Shown: positions 39,720 to 52,240 of the stretch, one piece after another
Position numbering within the stretch: position 1 is the first letter of the stretch
Layout: each line of letters starts with the position of its first letter
Assembly: GCA_903813345.2 (NCBI GenBank)
Contig: CAIIXF020000001.1
Location: 45,713,885 to 45,777,884, forward strand
From: Owenia fusiformis
Taxonomy: Eukaryota; Annelida; Polychaeta; Sabellida; Oweniidae
Reading direction: 5' to 3'
Length of the DNA stretch: 64,000 bases
Translations under genes and position numbers: made by a program
Notes under the pieces: generated by a model
Databases searched by the model: none
What the model saw: only the letters and a program-made list of their open reading frames with translations
What the model was told of the DNA's origin: nothing

Positions 39720-40632
39720 CTCTAAATACTGATTCCGATTCATCTTAGCTATACAGACTAGGACTCGTTCTACAGAAAGGATTCTTTAGTGAAAGAGTAG
39801 GAACAGTGAATACAACAATGATCGAAACTGACTCGGTCGATATTCAGAATTCACTTTTTAAAGTTTATGAACAATAATGGCCTTCTTGGAGATTATATAT
39901 TTATGTCCTGGGCAAATGATGATACACTCGAGAGTGTTTCTCTTTGGGTTATGATCATCCCGACCCAATTTCAGTGTCTGCACTCCACGTGTAGTTAGCA
40001 ATTCCGATAGCTGTGATGGTAGCATTAGAGTCTGACAATGCCCCTAGCGAGTGACCTTGTGTCAACATAATGGATAAATCACAACACCATTTTCAATTAT
40101 TGTGTTGAACCCTAATATCAAATCAAAATGTATTTTATTAATATTTAGCCTAAAGCAGGTGCAGTAAGAAGGTCGGTTATTTTTCAAAATTTTTGGCACT
40201 AGTTACAGATTTCCTACCCTTCTCTATGTACAGCCTACTTTAGTCTTGGATGAGATACTTACACTTTTGTAACGGAAGAAGCAATTGCGACATGACATTG
40301 AAAATTGAGTTGTGTCATGTCGGAAACAAAGCCCCAAAGAAAATTGATATTTCCCATTCAATTGATACTCAAGATGATATTGATACTCATTACACCTTCC
40401 AATTTTGTAACTGCAATTGTGATCTATCTCTATAGTTCTATCCTATCTGCATTCAATCGACTTCCCTTCTTAAAAGAGAGCTTCTTCTTCAGTAGATTAT
40501 AGTTACATGCATTACTAGACTCTGCGCTCAGAGTAACTCATCTTAAAGTTGAAAAAAGGAGAACATCTTTTTCAAGTCTTGGGGATCACTTGCTGATTCA
40601 ACTGTTTCGATATGGAATTCGGATGTACAGGC

Positions 40633-41385
40633 TGAGCCAAAACCGCGACTTTATTAATTTTTGATCCAAATTCACAATTTGCATACCAAGTGAAACTTAG
40701 GTTGCAAACTAGGCATTCATTATGAATTTTACATTTCTACTAATTGTAACAGCGTCTCACCTTAACATGCGGTTTTCTTGAAAAATAAACATAATTTGCA
40801 TAAAACCTGAGAATGTTTTAATTTTTTGCAAAACACAATGATTTTAAAAGTGATTCAATTTAAAATGTTAATATGCCACAGCAATGACAAATGTTTAACA
40901 CACTGATATAGTGCAGTGAAAAATTGGAGTGGATCGAAATTAGCCTAAATCAGTAACTCAAAGAAACTGGTGTTTCTCAAAAGTTAGATAGTGGTCGTCT
41001 TAAATCATACAAGTAGGACAGTAAGACGACACCAAAATCAAAGCAATCTTGCATTTGCATGTGCAGTTAGGAAGATAGCTGAAAAAGACAAAATAGACTA
41101 AAATAGTACATCAATGAAGTGCCTAACAATGGAATATCTAGAAATATAAAGAACATTAATGTGTTCCACCGGGACAGCACATCATCACACGGGTAGCCGA
41201 TACCATTGCATTTTTGGAGGAGAATGCACCTGGACTGGTATGGCTTGATGGCCACTCCGCTAATATTCCCGATGCAAACTCATGTGAATCTAGGGTATGA
41301 GAAGGTTTTCAAGAGATGTATTGCCAAACTAAAGCTGGCAAATAAGACAAGTCGGAAGAAAAAAATTGACCCACCCTATACTGGG
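40633..41385 (+). pseudogene. Degenerate mariner-like transposon with transposase remnant
   Basis: Between CAGGCTGAGCC at the left and a mariner-like GACCCACCCTATA at the right, a piece of transposase reads in two frames. VFHRDSTSSHT (41161 frame) resembles the mariner catalytic-Asp block. After a frameshift, FLEENAPGLVWLDGHSANIP then DANSCESRV (41163 frame) resembles the block carrying the last catalytic Asp. A stop and frameshifts break it; it is inactive. Confidence 0.7.
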
Positions 41386-41866
41386 TATCCTGGGTGTCTG
41401 TGTAAAGGGAAGAAACTTCACCGAAACCCTGTATAGAGATAAAGCACCGATCGAGACCTGTGCTTAAATCCTTAAACCGACGGTTACACATTGATAATAT
41501 AGAATAGCAAACAATCTTGGTTGATAAATAGTCTGCCCACTAATAGTCTATACAATATGGAGCGTTCTTTCCATTTCTGATATACCTGCCCCCTTTACTA
41601 AATAATAAATTCTAAAAGCAGTCCTTCACGAGACTGGCCGAATTGTATGCGGCGCCAGCGATTTGCGATCTTTCTGATCCTTCAAATTTCTATACTAGAA
41701 TATCTTCCCTTAATCTTGGCCCTGGATCAAAACTATAATTCGGTTGTTCGATGTCACTTTGAAGTTTAAGCGACTCTAAAACGCCTCTAAAACGTGAACT
41801 GCACTTTAATGGGAAACCTTACAAGCTACATTTAGAATCATAGATCAGCCTGCAGAGATACAGTAT

Positions 41867-42092
41867 CACTGGCGGATCCACCCCCCCCCCCCAGGTGGGC
41901 CCAGAAAAAATTATCTTGCAGGGCCTGAACAAGTGGACCTTTTTGGGGCATTACTTGGTCTTTTTTGGGCGCTTATGGGCCAAATTATCAAAATTTGGGC
42001 ACAATCTTTGGATATACATGTAGTGTCCGCGCTTTTCCCGATTTGAAATTTTGCTCCCCCCCCCTCCTTGTTAGCTTCTGGATCCACCAGTG
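41867..42092. mobile_element. CACTGGCGGATCC MITE, CAGTAT duplication
   Basis: CACTGGCGGATCCA at the left and TGGATCCACCAGTG at the right. CAGTAT at 41861-41866 and 42093-42098 (six bases here, five in its sister copy). C-tracts lie just inside both ends. Confidence 0.85.
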
Positions 42093-43319
42093 CAGTATAG
42101 ACGTTGGCGAATTGCAACTATTTAGATTAGAAAAAGATTTTTTGAATGTAGACTGTTTACAAAAAGCGTTTTAAATTGAGAACTAAACTCCAGCAGACGT
42201 ACGCAAGTTGAAAATCTGCAAAAGATGATCTGTATTGCCCAGATGTTTAAAACATGATCGATTTTACTAGAGACATCGATATTCTGACAAAATGTCATCT
42301 GATCTTGATGAGTGGTAAAAGTCAAGTAAAAAAACTAAAAGTCCTCGTCCTGCCAAAAAGCCATACAACTGGTGTATGCAGTTAGAGTTCACACGTACAA
42401 ATGTGTCGTTTCAGCGTGTAACGCGTGTCCGCAAACCAGCGGATTGTAAAAGCACACGCAAACCTTCGAGTGTCTACGAGTAAAAGTAGTGCTGTAAAAA
42501 TCGGACACCTGCAGTCATCTTGATGATTTCTGAGATGTCAGATATAAAAGAGTACGATCACCATGGTATAATATTACAGCAATCAGTTCATTTGAGTTGG
42601 CAAAACAAATATTTAATAACTTACCCTCAGTGTCTTCAGTAAAGACCGGTTTTCTTTCTTCCGATATTTCCCAAAATGTATCTCCCCAAAATAGTTCTAT
42701 CCCATTGTACGACAGAATGGGCCGAATATTGGCTAACAAACAAACAGCGACCACCCCTCTGTTTAATTTCTAGATACAAATCCGCTAAAACGATACCATA
42801 AATGTTTATTCTGCCGCCAAGAACTTCTCTATAGCTGTTACATAAACATTTTCTCTCATACTAAATATATCTTATACTCTCTTATACTAAATATAATCTC
42901 ATTATTAACAATTTGACCAACATAACAAGAGGTCAAAATAGTTTGCATTTTATTTTCTCATGGCATTTATAATAGCAAATATAAACCCATTCGACTAAGA
43001 AATCCGAAATGTTCGTGATAAGACAATACTAGTACCTACAATATGACCTATGTATTTTAACTATGACATGTCCCGTATGGTCTGAACATCATCATGACCA
43101 TATACATTGTCATAGCAACGTGTGATCGTTTGGTCTTAAAATGGGATCATTTGGAAGCTTAGCAACGTGCCCATTTGGTCTTAACAACAGGATCAGTCTT
43201 CAGTTAACAACAATGCAAATGAACGAATCCACCAAACGCAGCCTTGCGAATTGGATAAATATATTGTCTATTCTGGCGATTTCTATCTCTATTCGCAAGA
43301 CTGCGTTTAGTAGGTTCGT

Positions 43320-44505
43320 TCATACTTGTATATTCAAGTCCTACAAAAAGTCGTAAAACGGGCTAAATCTAAACACAACTTGTTTAGGTGTCTCAATATT
43401 GTATTTGTATAAAGTTTGTGAAACAAAGGGTTTATCTTAATTTTCATTTATTTTGGGGGCGTTTTGTTTTGATTTTTTGTATACTTTTTGTTAAATCAAC
43501 CAAATTTTCCTTTGAATAACTATAGTATTGAGGGGTCTAAGAATATATTTTGTTCCAACAAGGTTCGGAAAGATATTTTATTTCATTCTCAAGAATTGGT
43601 AGAAAGGAACAAAAAACAATCGCACTAAAAAACAAAAAATGTTAACAAAAACAGTTATTATAAAATATACATAGATAATTTTCGCATTAACTTGCATGTT
43701 GTCAATCAGTCAACATTAAATAAAGGACCGTGTTTTTACAGAATGTTTTCAATAATTGGTTTAAGAGAAAAACATTGTTGAATTCAGTTCACCATATCGA
43801 TACCAATCCTTTACATTTACACATTGGTGTCGTCAACGGGAATCATTATACCGTATTCATGTCTATTGAATGAATACTATGCTGGCAGTTTTAATTTCGA
43901 TGCACAGTAGGCCTATAAATTAAATGCTTTTTCAAAAAAAAGATGTATGTCATACATGTTTTAACTCCAAATATCTTATAAGAAACGAGCTTGTTTAAAA
44001 TATGGATCAGAAAACCAGCTTGAGAACTATCAATGGTATATTACTATTTCTGGTGTAGTCTAAGAAAACACTGTACCTGAATTTTGAAAAGAGCTACATA
44101 AAATGTATATGGGCGATTTATACGTATACGTTGTCGTTTCGATGTTATATGCTATGCTTAAACTCTCCAGTATTTATGCAATACGCCAATCTCATTCGCA
44201 GTTCGTTCATGTAGCATGGGTCGATATAAACACGTACTGCGATTACGTCGTTAACGTCGTTAACGCGTCCCTAGTAAGGTCGAAATACGACAATTACCGT
44301 TCGCAGTCTAGTTGGTCATCTAGTTTGAAATGGTACAAAATTCTAAAGCACGTTCCCGTCCGAGCATGTCCATGAAATTCGTAAATAGACCGTAGAAAGT
44401 TGCAGTACTACGTTCATTCCGTTCGCACAAAGTTTAAAACCAGTTCGGCAACGTTTTGAGAAATCAAAGGCAGTGACAACTAGTTTGGTGTGATAGCTAT
44501 TTTTG
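43320..44505. mobile_element. CTATCACACCAAACTAG element, third (damaged) copy
   Basis: CAAGTCCTACAAAAAGTCGT and GGGCTAAATCT at 43335-43370, then TCATTCGCAGTTCGTTCA (about 44190) and ACTAGTTTGGTGTGATAG (about 44483), follow copies 1 and 2 in order. The middle (43380-43800) is foreign and matches 46810-47250. Homology continues to about 44640, where the 44663 element begins. Confidence 0.6.
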
Positions 44506-44662
44506 CTAAGTCGTTCATAAGCTGGTTTTATTCCGTCTTCACAACGTATCCAAGCAGTTACGTCCTTAATCAGTTTTAACTCGTTGGCAATTAGTTCTAC
44601 CTCATTCTCAATGCGTCCATTGGCTTAAATCCTTAAATGACCAGAAAGTAACAACGCATAGG

Positions 44663-45933
44663 CACGGTGTTATAGCATGACGGTTACGACAAGGCGATTT
44701 GCAAAATTTTGCGGTAACAATAACAAAAAATGGCGGATTTGAAAGACAACGTGTCCTCTTTCTCGCCTGTAGGCAAGATTCACAGATAAGATTTCCTTTT
44801 CAACTAGTTCCATTCGGTGACGTATATATGGATGGTTATAAAGACTGGGTCAAATCTGCCAGGTGGTTTTCTAGAAGCGGAATATAAGCTGTAAACTTAC
44901 CGACTGAGATGTCCAAGTTCATATTTTTTAGTCCATTCTCGTGATTTCTCAGTATATGTGCCTCAGAGCCACTCAAACTATTAACAGTAAGTAAACTGTG
45001 TATATAAACAAGCCATAAAATGACAAATCCAGAACAGGAACATGGTCATATTGTAAATAAGGTTTCAAACGCAATGTTGTTAGACGACTGCGTATGAATT
45101 CTATAGACGGTAACGTATTGTATTAGATGTACATTAGATATTTAGCGGACGGTTACGTACATGTACATCTTTCAAATTAAGGTTGCTAGTTCTGATAGCC
45201 TCTTTCCATGTTATTGTTATAATGGGTAAAAAATGGAATATTGAATTGCTTATATTTGTTTTCAGGACTCGCAAGAGACGCTCTTGTTTGATACTCTATA
45301 GGGCAAGGATCGAAAAAATTGTGTCTTGCTTTATTTATGAAACCAATTCAAGTCAAAAAGATAGCAATGAAGAGGGAAAAGAAGAATTAGCATCAAGTAC
45401 TGATGAATATGACAAAATTAATAACAATGAATCTGGGATACATATTTTAACGAGGTTCGCGTAACCGTCAATCAATTTTTTGCGTAACTTAACGCAAATT
45501 AAAAATACAATATTATGGCTTAAGTAGAACATATTAGGTGGTTCCCCAATGCTCAATTGGCGTTTTATGATCGTATGTAGGTTACATCTATATACCTCGA
45601 GGTCGTTAGGCAATGTAGATCATGCCCTAACGACAAAAATAAACAAATTACTCGTGTAGTTTTGAATTTCAAACTCAACAGTTTTTCGCTTATTTCATGT
45701 TATCCCCGGGCATCAATTTGCAAAGATATATTACTAATATACATTACTAAGTGCATCACCGAATGCGATGCTTTCATAAATCGTTCATCCTTTCATTGAT
45801 ACACAGTAGAAGAAAATAATGCACCAACCTTAGTTTTCTGTTTCATCGCAGCCATTTTGTTGGATAAATCAGTGATCGTAGTCGTCTGATCTCGTTTTCA
45901 GAGGTCTCGTAACCGTCATGCTATAACACGGTG
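44663..45933. mobile_element. CACGGTGTTATAGC element, ATAGG duplication
   Basis: TGTTATAGCATGACGGTTAC near the left end is inverted at the right. ATAGG at 44658-44662 and 45934-45938. 1.27 kb with no transposase. The inside holds donor-like splice sites on the minus strand (44900, after a short ATG frame at 44922) but no identifiable gene. Confidence 0.85.
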
Positions 45934-46388
45934 ATAGGGCTAGCTACAGTAAAACGCCCTTCAGGGTTCAGAGTTTTTATTGAGGTATTAAATCAATCGT
46001 TCATTTGAAGATAAATCGAGGCTTCAAAAGTAGTCACCGTTGAATCAATTCCTCGCTTCATTGAATACATTTACTACCAATCAAAAGTTACATTAGAATC
46101 ACGTCGAACTCCCACAGCGCGTTTCGCAATGTCTCACGTATGTCCTAAGTCCTTTGACACTGGCCTCCCGGAGAGACAACAGAAAATTTCACATTACAGA
46201 AATATTTACATGACAAGTACCTGGACTGACTTGTAAGTAGTGTTTTGATCAATAAGAACATGCATAAATTGTATTTTGACCACATAATCACCGAACTGGC
46301 AACATGATCATACGGTCTTAGCAACAGAATCAATTGGTCTTTGCAACGTGGTCATTGTAACTACAGTTTAAGGTGCAGTGGTACTTAA

Positions 46389-47447
46389 GGTTCAGATGGA
46401 AAGTAACATTTTGGTAAAAAATTGCTATATCTGCACATGTTATTTTCTGGTACAAAATTAAGTATGAAGGCATGTGTGTATTTCCTTGCCTTTTTTCAGG
46501 AAAGTATCATTACATTGTCTACTTTTAGTAAACCTGTAAACAGGTCAATGGTAGCTCCTGTGGAAACTTTAAAAGAAAATGAGTGGTATCGATATGGTGA
46601 ACTTTTTGAACACACACTTCTCTTAAACCAGTCATAAAAAAATCTAGATTTAACACATTGTCAATTTAATGGTCATCTTTTGAATGGTAACAATATAATT
46701 TAAAAAAATATATATACTTTCATCTATATTGTTTTAGAAAACACATCAAACACTTCATTTGTTCTTGGTATCATGTTTCCAGAGTGAAATGAAACATCTT
46801 TCCGAACCTGTTTAGTTCTCTCAATATCGTAATTGTGCAAAGGAAATTTTGGTTGATTTTAAAAAAGTATCTTGTTAATGAAATAAAAGTAAAGGTTTAT
46901 CTTGATTTTTATCTATTTTGGGGGGATTTTGTTTTAGTTTTTTGAATACTTTTTTGAAATCAACCCAAAATTCATTTGTATAACTATAATATTGAGAGGA
47001 TATAAAAACATGTTGTATATGCTATTTTGTTCCAACAAGGTTCGGAAAGGAGCAAAAACAATTGCACTAAAAAAACAAAAAATGTTAACAAAAACAGTTT
47101 ATAATATAAAATATTTCTAAATACTTTTCGCATTAAATTGTTGTCAATCAGTCAACATAACATAAAGTACCATGTTTTTTTACAGAATATTTTCAATAAT
47201 TGGTTTAAGAGAAAACGTTGTTGAATTCAATTCACCATATCGATACCTATCCTTTGGAAAAATAGAAAGTGTGAAATATCAGAACTTCCTGGAGTTCCCA
47301 TTACTAAAAGAAGACAATGTAATGATACTTTCCTGAAAAAAGCAAGGAAATTAACACATGCCTTCATACTTTATTTTGTACCAGAAAATACAGTGTCATG
47401 TGCAGGTATAGCAATTTTTCCCAAAAATGTTATTTTCAAGCTGTACC
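46389..47447. mobile_element. TTAA-flanked GGTTCAGATGG foldback element
   Basis: TTAA at 46385-46388 and 47448-47451. Left GGTTCAGATGGAAAGTAACA, right complement ending in AGCTGTACC. Both arms carry CAGGAAAGTATCATTACATT. The centre (about 46810-47250) repeats the sequence at 43380-43800. Sister of 52793-53196. Confidence 0.8.
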
Positions 47448-47474
47448 TTAACAGGATCAATAAGTTTTAGCAAA

Positions 47475-47945
47475 ATTGTCATCTTGGCTTGATCTAGCAA
47501 CATGATCATTCGGTCTTAGCAACATGATCATTTGGTCTTAGCAACAGGATCAATTTGTCTTAGCAACACGGTCATTTTAATTTAGCAACACGATCATTTG
47601 GTCTTAGCAACAGGATCAATTTGTCTTAGCAACAGGATCAATTTGTCTTAGCAACACCATTTGATCTTAACAACAGGATAATTTGGATCTAGCAATATGA
47701 TCATTTGGTCTTAGTAACATGATCATTTGGTCTTAGCAACAGATCAGTTGGTCTTGGCAACAGATCACTTGATCTTAGCAACATGATCATTTGGTCTTAG
47801 CAACATGATCATTTGGTCTTAACAACAGATCAGTTGGTCTTGGCAACAGATCATTTGGTCTTAGCAACATGATCATTTTGTCTTAGAAACATTAACAATT
47901 ATTCGTCGCAATATGACCACAGCAATATGACCTGGTCTTAGAATG
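47475..47945 (+). repeat. Minisatellite, ~21-bp unit TTTGGTCTTAGCAACATGATC
   Basis: About 20 variant copies of a unit built on GGTCTTAGCAAC with either ATGATCATT or AGGATCAAT. Short outliers of the same unit lie at about 43130-43200 and 46290-46350, so the 46389 element entered or bordered an existing array. Confidence 0.88.
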
Positions 47946-48530
47946 ATCATTAACAAGATACCAAAAGGTAACAAAAATATTATGTATTATCTGATTAAGA
48001 TTTATTACACTAAAATTAGTCAGTCATGATTTAACAAGACTTCATCACCATACATGATTTACCTTCTAAATCATACATGTGTCTTTCCTTTCCCTCATAT
48101 TACATAATTATGTTAGAATAGACAGAAACTTCAAAAATAAATTTCAATTCACGAAATGTTCAGGAATAATCAGAACTTACAAGTACTGGAAAAAGCAAAT
48201 GGTCTCACTTGAGACTTTAAAAATAGGCATATAACAATCCTTGAATATTCAAGTGAAATATGAGATCCAATGCCCTATTCTACAGCACATGAATTCATAT
48301 CAATGAAGTCTATTGTCAAGTTTTAGTAACTTTCAGAAATTATGAATCATTTTGTAACTGGTGATACTGTACATACTATAAATTATTTTAATACATACAC
48401 TTTGACAAACAAAAAGTGCATATAATCTTATTATTGTGCAATACATATAAATACTTATATATTGTCTCTGTTAGCAAAATTTGTTATTTGCTCCAAGTTG
48501 AACTTCTATCTGTGGTGGTTCATGAACCAT

Positions 48531-48921
48531 TCACTCTGCATGAACATGAACATGTGGCGGTTCATGTTGTCTTAATGTCCTAAATGTTGAGGCCAAAGCA
48601 AAAGCATATAGCATCGATATTCCACCCAGGGCTAACGTTGATGTAGCATTAAAATAGTTTCTGTACATGACACGACAATACCACACAAGACCAAGTATAA
48701 CACCAAATAAAGGCAACATCAGCGCACTTAAGTCTATTTCTGCCTGATCTTGGTAAACAAGTTCATCATTCTGCCGTTGTGGGTCTGATAAGAGACAATG
48801 GATCGCACTGTTGTCTTGAATGTTGTAAGCCTCTAAGGTTGCCAGGTCATTGCGCAGTTCCTGACCATTGAATATGAATCGCACCAATTTATTTTCTGCC
48901 AGCTCACCTGGGAAATGGTCA
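48531..48921 (-). CDS. TMUB1: TMUB1-like coding exon 2
   Basis: 391 bases from a TTTCAG acceptor to a TGA/TAG-type stop: second half of the ubiquitin-like domain and the paired C-terminal membrane segments. Confidence 0.92.
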
Positions 48922-50415
48922 CTGAAACATGAATAATGATATATTAACTACCAGTAGAATTTCCTTATTTAATTGATTTGAACCAATACTGGGCACTACT
49001 GGGGTTCTATCACTTGTTGTTGAAGTACTATGTAAGTCCTTTTTCTAAAATATCCTTTTCAAGATTTCAATTTTCAAATCTATCCCAGGGATTAGACTTT
49101 ACTGTTCATTTGTGGTACACAGGCAAATTATATTGGACCCCGTACAAGCCCGTACGGAGCTCGTTGTGTCGGAGCCTGTACAACCCCGTACGGGCCTTGT
49201 TAGAGCCTTGTAAGAGCTTGTGAGCCTCGTAAGAGCTTGTGATTAAAAAGCCCGGAAAAGCTCGTAATTTTCAACCCCCGTACTTGACCGTACGCTGCCC
49301 GTAACGAGCCCCGTAATAAATCGTAATTTTCGATCCCGTACTTGCTCGTACGGTGCCCATTACAAAGCCCGTAATAGCTCGTAATTTTCGAGCCTTGTAC
49401 TTTCCTGTGCGGGGCCCGATGTGATTTGCCAGTGTATAGATGTCCATCCTTGAACTATAAACTATTGTGCATTAATATTCATTGGGATCATACTGTATGT
49501 ACTATGTACCTGTACATATAATCAAGAAACTATTGGATTATAGTGTTGTTTACAGCTACATGTACATAATAATGATGTCACTTAGAGATCAAAACTTAAG
49601 TATATTAATGATACAGTGCTACAAATAACTTACCGTCGAAAATTTTGAATTGTTGTTTCAGGCTTGGCAAATACTTGTCGTTGACGTTCATCTAGGTATT
49701 TAATTCGAACTTTTATATGTCCTTCTGGTATTCCATCTTCAAAACTAGCATTTTCATTATTAATGCTTGATGCTGTTCTTTCACTGTTCTCACTGGTTGG
49801 GGCAGCTATTGTTGTGGGTGTTACATTTTGTCTATCTTGTTTGTTTTGAGTGGATTCTGCTTCAGTTTTATCTGCTTGAGGAGCTAGAGTAGGACTTTGT
49901 ATACTTGCAGATGCATTCTGACTAAAAAATTCCACTCTCCTTTGCCTCAATTCACTTTCATTTTGTGGCGGTTCTGCAATCTCGCATGATTCAATATTTG
50001 ATTCATTGTCCTCAATATTTGAATCGTTATCTATGTTTATGTCCTCACTATTTGATTCCTTCTCAAATTTAACATCCTCAATATTTGATCCATCAATTAT
50101 CTCATGCTCAACAGAACCATTGGCATGATTAACCTCTTCCTCCACATCCTGAGCTACTTCTTCATGGTTATCGGTTGCATCATTTTCTGTTACATTATTC
50201 TCAGTTCCAACTGTTTCAGTATTCAAATTTTCTTCATTTACTTGTTCAGTGGTATCATCTGTTTGCTGTGCTTGTCTTCTCTCAAATATGATGACACTAA
50301 CAAAGGGTAGGTCTGCTACGCTAGTGGAGACCCATGCAACAATGGCTAAAAGCAGGACTGAAAGGACTGCAAATAACACAAGGACCTCATCTCCTATCCC
50401 CTCTATCAATGACAT
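48531..50415 (-). CDS. TMUB1: Transmembrane and ubiquitin-like domain-containing protein (TMUB1/2-like)
   Basis: Two coding exons (50415-49634, 48921-48531) join in phase 2 to give 390 residues. The first residues, MSLIEGIGDEVLVLF, match the TMUB1/2 N terminus and run into a membrane segment (about 11-31). Residues about 50-200 are an acidic, Asn/Glu/Ser-rich linker with repeated NIED-type motifs. Residues about 232-306 form a ubiquitin-like domain (HIKVRIKYLD ... LVRFIFNGQELRNDLATL ... CLL). Two further membrane segments lie at about 328-343 and 354-372, before a His-rich tail. In vertebrates TMUB proteins are ER membrane proteins linked to ERAD (with gp78/AMFR) and AMPA-receptor recycling; function here is inferred. 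Vertebrate forms are 246-321 residues, so the extra length is the linker. A TTTCAG acceptor ends four bases before the ATG, so there is an upstream noncoding exon. TMUB1 versus TMUB2 orthology is not resolved. Confidence 0.92.
49118..49434. mobile_element. GC-rich MITE in TMUB1 intron, TA flanks
   Basis: CACAGGCAAAT at the left and ATTTGCCAGTG at the right, TA outside. The 317-bp body holds three diverged copies of a unit with CTCGTAATTTTC and CCCGTACTTG, giving sharply higher GC than the intron around it. Confidence 0.7.
49634..50415 (-). CDS. TMUB1: TMUB1-like coding exon 1
   Basis: 782 coding bases: N-terminal membrane segment, acidic linker and first half of the ubiquitin-like fold, then a GTAAGT donor at 49633. 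The acceptor AG at 50420-50419 shows that the exon begins three bases before the ATG. Confidence 0.92.
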
Positions 50416-50988
50416 CGCCTGAAAATGGAAAAACGAGTCTCATTTAAACTCTATTTTAAGATGATTAAAAGTTGATCAAATCCATAAATTTGTCCACTCT
50501 TCAATAATAAAAATGCTCTCTTTTTGTCAAGGAAGTGAAATGACAGGTTTTAAACCAAAGCGAATACATGTTTATATTGTGGATGGATTTGGATGTCCAT
50601 TGTCAACCTCTAATTAGTAATTCAGGCATGTTATTTTAGTCTGCAATATTTGGAACGACCCCTGGATTTTTGGCACCATACATGAACTTTCAAGAGATCT
50701 CATGATATCCAGTGTCAGATATCATTTACTGTATTAAAGGGGCAACAAGGTAGTGGTGCTACGATAAATCGGCAACTCGAATAATCACTCGTTTGGGGAA
50801 AAAAATTTGAAATTTGATGTTTGTTTTCAACTCCGATTTCGGCTCAAATTGTGTACCATTCGAGTTGGGTTATGTCAATTCGAGTCAGGAACACTATTTA
50901 CTATAAAAGTACTTACATCTTGATCTATAATCAGCTAATAAAACGTAAAATAACATGTAGAAAACAATTTGTTTTCTTCATTTCTTTT

Positions 50989-51087
50989 ACTTCCGGGATC
51001 TAACCTTATCTCCAAAAGCAGTTCGTTCAGTGAGCTCTGGACGAAATGCTACAGTAGGATAATAATAGGGTCAAATTTTACTTCCGG
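50989..51087 (-). promoter_or_regulatory. Candidate TMUB1 promoter with two ETS sites
   Basis: Two ACTTCCGG octamers (CCGGAAGT on the minus strand) sit at 50989-50996 and 51080-51087, about 0.6 kb upstream of the TMUB1 exon acceptor. Between them the minus strand offers a donor-like AAG/GTTAGA. ETS pairs are typical of housekeeping promoters. The assignment to TMUB1 is inference; no start site can be read from sequence. Confidence 0.35.
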
Positions 51088-51840
51088 GCGTCTTTTTTAT
51101 TTGTTATACGCCTTTAGAGTTGATAAAATAAACAAAAAACATGTTTGAAGGTATGTAACACATTGCACTTTATTTGTTTTTTCATAACATCGATGATTTA
51201 CATCAAAAAAGTGGTTGGCAGCGGGTTGGGAGATTCCCTTCAAAACTTTGGAAAAAATCGAATTTATTCGATTAATCGTCGTCAGTTTGGTCCCGATAAT
51301 CGTGTCAAATTCGAGCGAGTCCCACCACAACAACAAGGACTGTAGAGAGAAAATTCGAAATTTTTTATTTTTTCTGAGGTATCAGGTCAATATTTGGCTT
51401 AAACATCTTCTTTGGCATACCTTTTTTCTTAAAACATATGGATAAACGCTAAATTTCAGCATTAAGAAGTGTAAATTCAGTTCAAAGCTTCTATAAAGGG
51501 AGTCCCACTTATGGATTTCTAAGATTTACCACTTTCAAGAGGAATATCAGCTGAAATAATGTTCATCCGGGGGTTTCTTTGTAGATAATAAATATATATA
51601 TGTTAGTCTTGATGAAAATACAGATTTAATATATATTGACACTGGTCGATGATCGTTGAATGGCCCATCTGCACTAATTGCTGCACCTTTAATATATGAT
51701 CAAAGAATATTTTTTCCTCCATATTGTGAAACTATGAGTGTGAAGTCTGAACTTATACCCTGCATGCAGAATCTACTTATTAACTACCCTCTGCCTAGTA
51801 TAGACTATATTACAGTTTAGCAGCCCCACCCCCATTACTC

Positions 51841-52240
51841 ATGCCCGTGACAGCTCGGGTCCTAAATCACTTCACACGCACCGCACTGACCTATTCTCAG
51901 CCAATTATCGAGCTGAAAGGAACAAGTGCTAAATGCGAGCACAATAATAATGCAATTGCGTCAAAGATAATGACCATAAAGAAAGTCGCCCTTATTTCAA
52001 CGACGATCTCTGATTGGTGCGGTGAGTTAGTTCAGAGATTTATTGAAAACAGAAAGAGTGAAGACGAAAGCCCATGCTGTGCCCAGGTGATAAATCATTT
52101 CAAATCTACCACGCTGCACATTGTACATGTATGCAGTGATGTCATAGGAAATGACCATGTAGAAAGTCTTCCGCATTTCGACAACAAACTGATTGGCTCG
52201 GTGAGATCAGAGGTTTATTGTAAACTGAAAAATTGAAGAT
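51841..52240 (+). repeat. Two diverged copies of a ~200-bp repeat
   Basis: CCTAAATCACTTCACACGCA... TCTGATTGGTGCGGTGAG... GATTTATTGAAAAC recurs as GATAAATCATTTCAAATCTA... CTGATTGGCTCGGTGAG... GTTTATTGTAAAC. An open frame of 131 codons spans both, but I recognise no domain. Confidence 0.5.

Noticed and set aside
42625-42758. Open minus-strand segment with an acceptor (AAACAG) and a strong GTAAGT donor
   Set aside because: The 44 codons match no family I know, and no neighbouring exon with a compatible phase was found; the short ATG frame ending at 44901 does not join in frame.
44901-44922. ATG plus seven codons followed by GTAAGT on the minus strand
   Set aside because: Too short to support, and it lies inside the ATAGG-flanked transposon.
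47475-47945. Second regular array considered as a CRISPR
   Set aside because: Contiguous ~21-bp variant units with no spacers: a minisatellite.
51841-52236. 131-codon frame spanning a diverged tandem repeat
   Set aside because: The repeat explains the pattern, and the two halves do not look constrained as protein.
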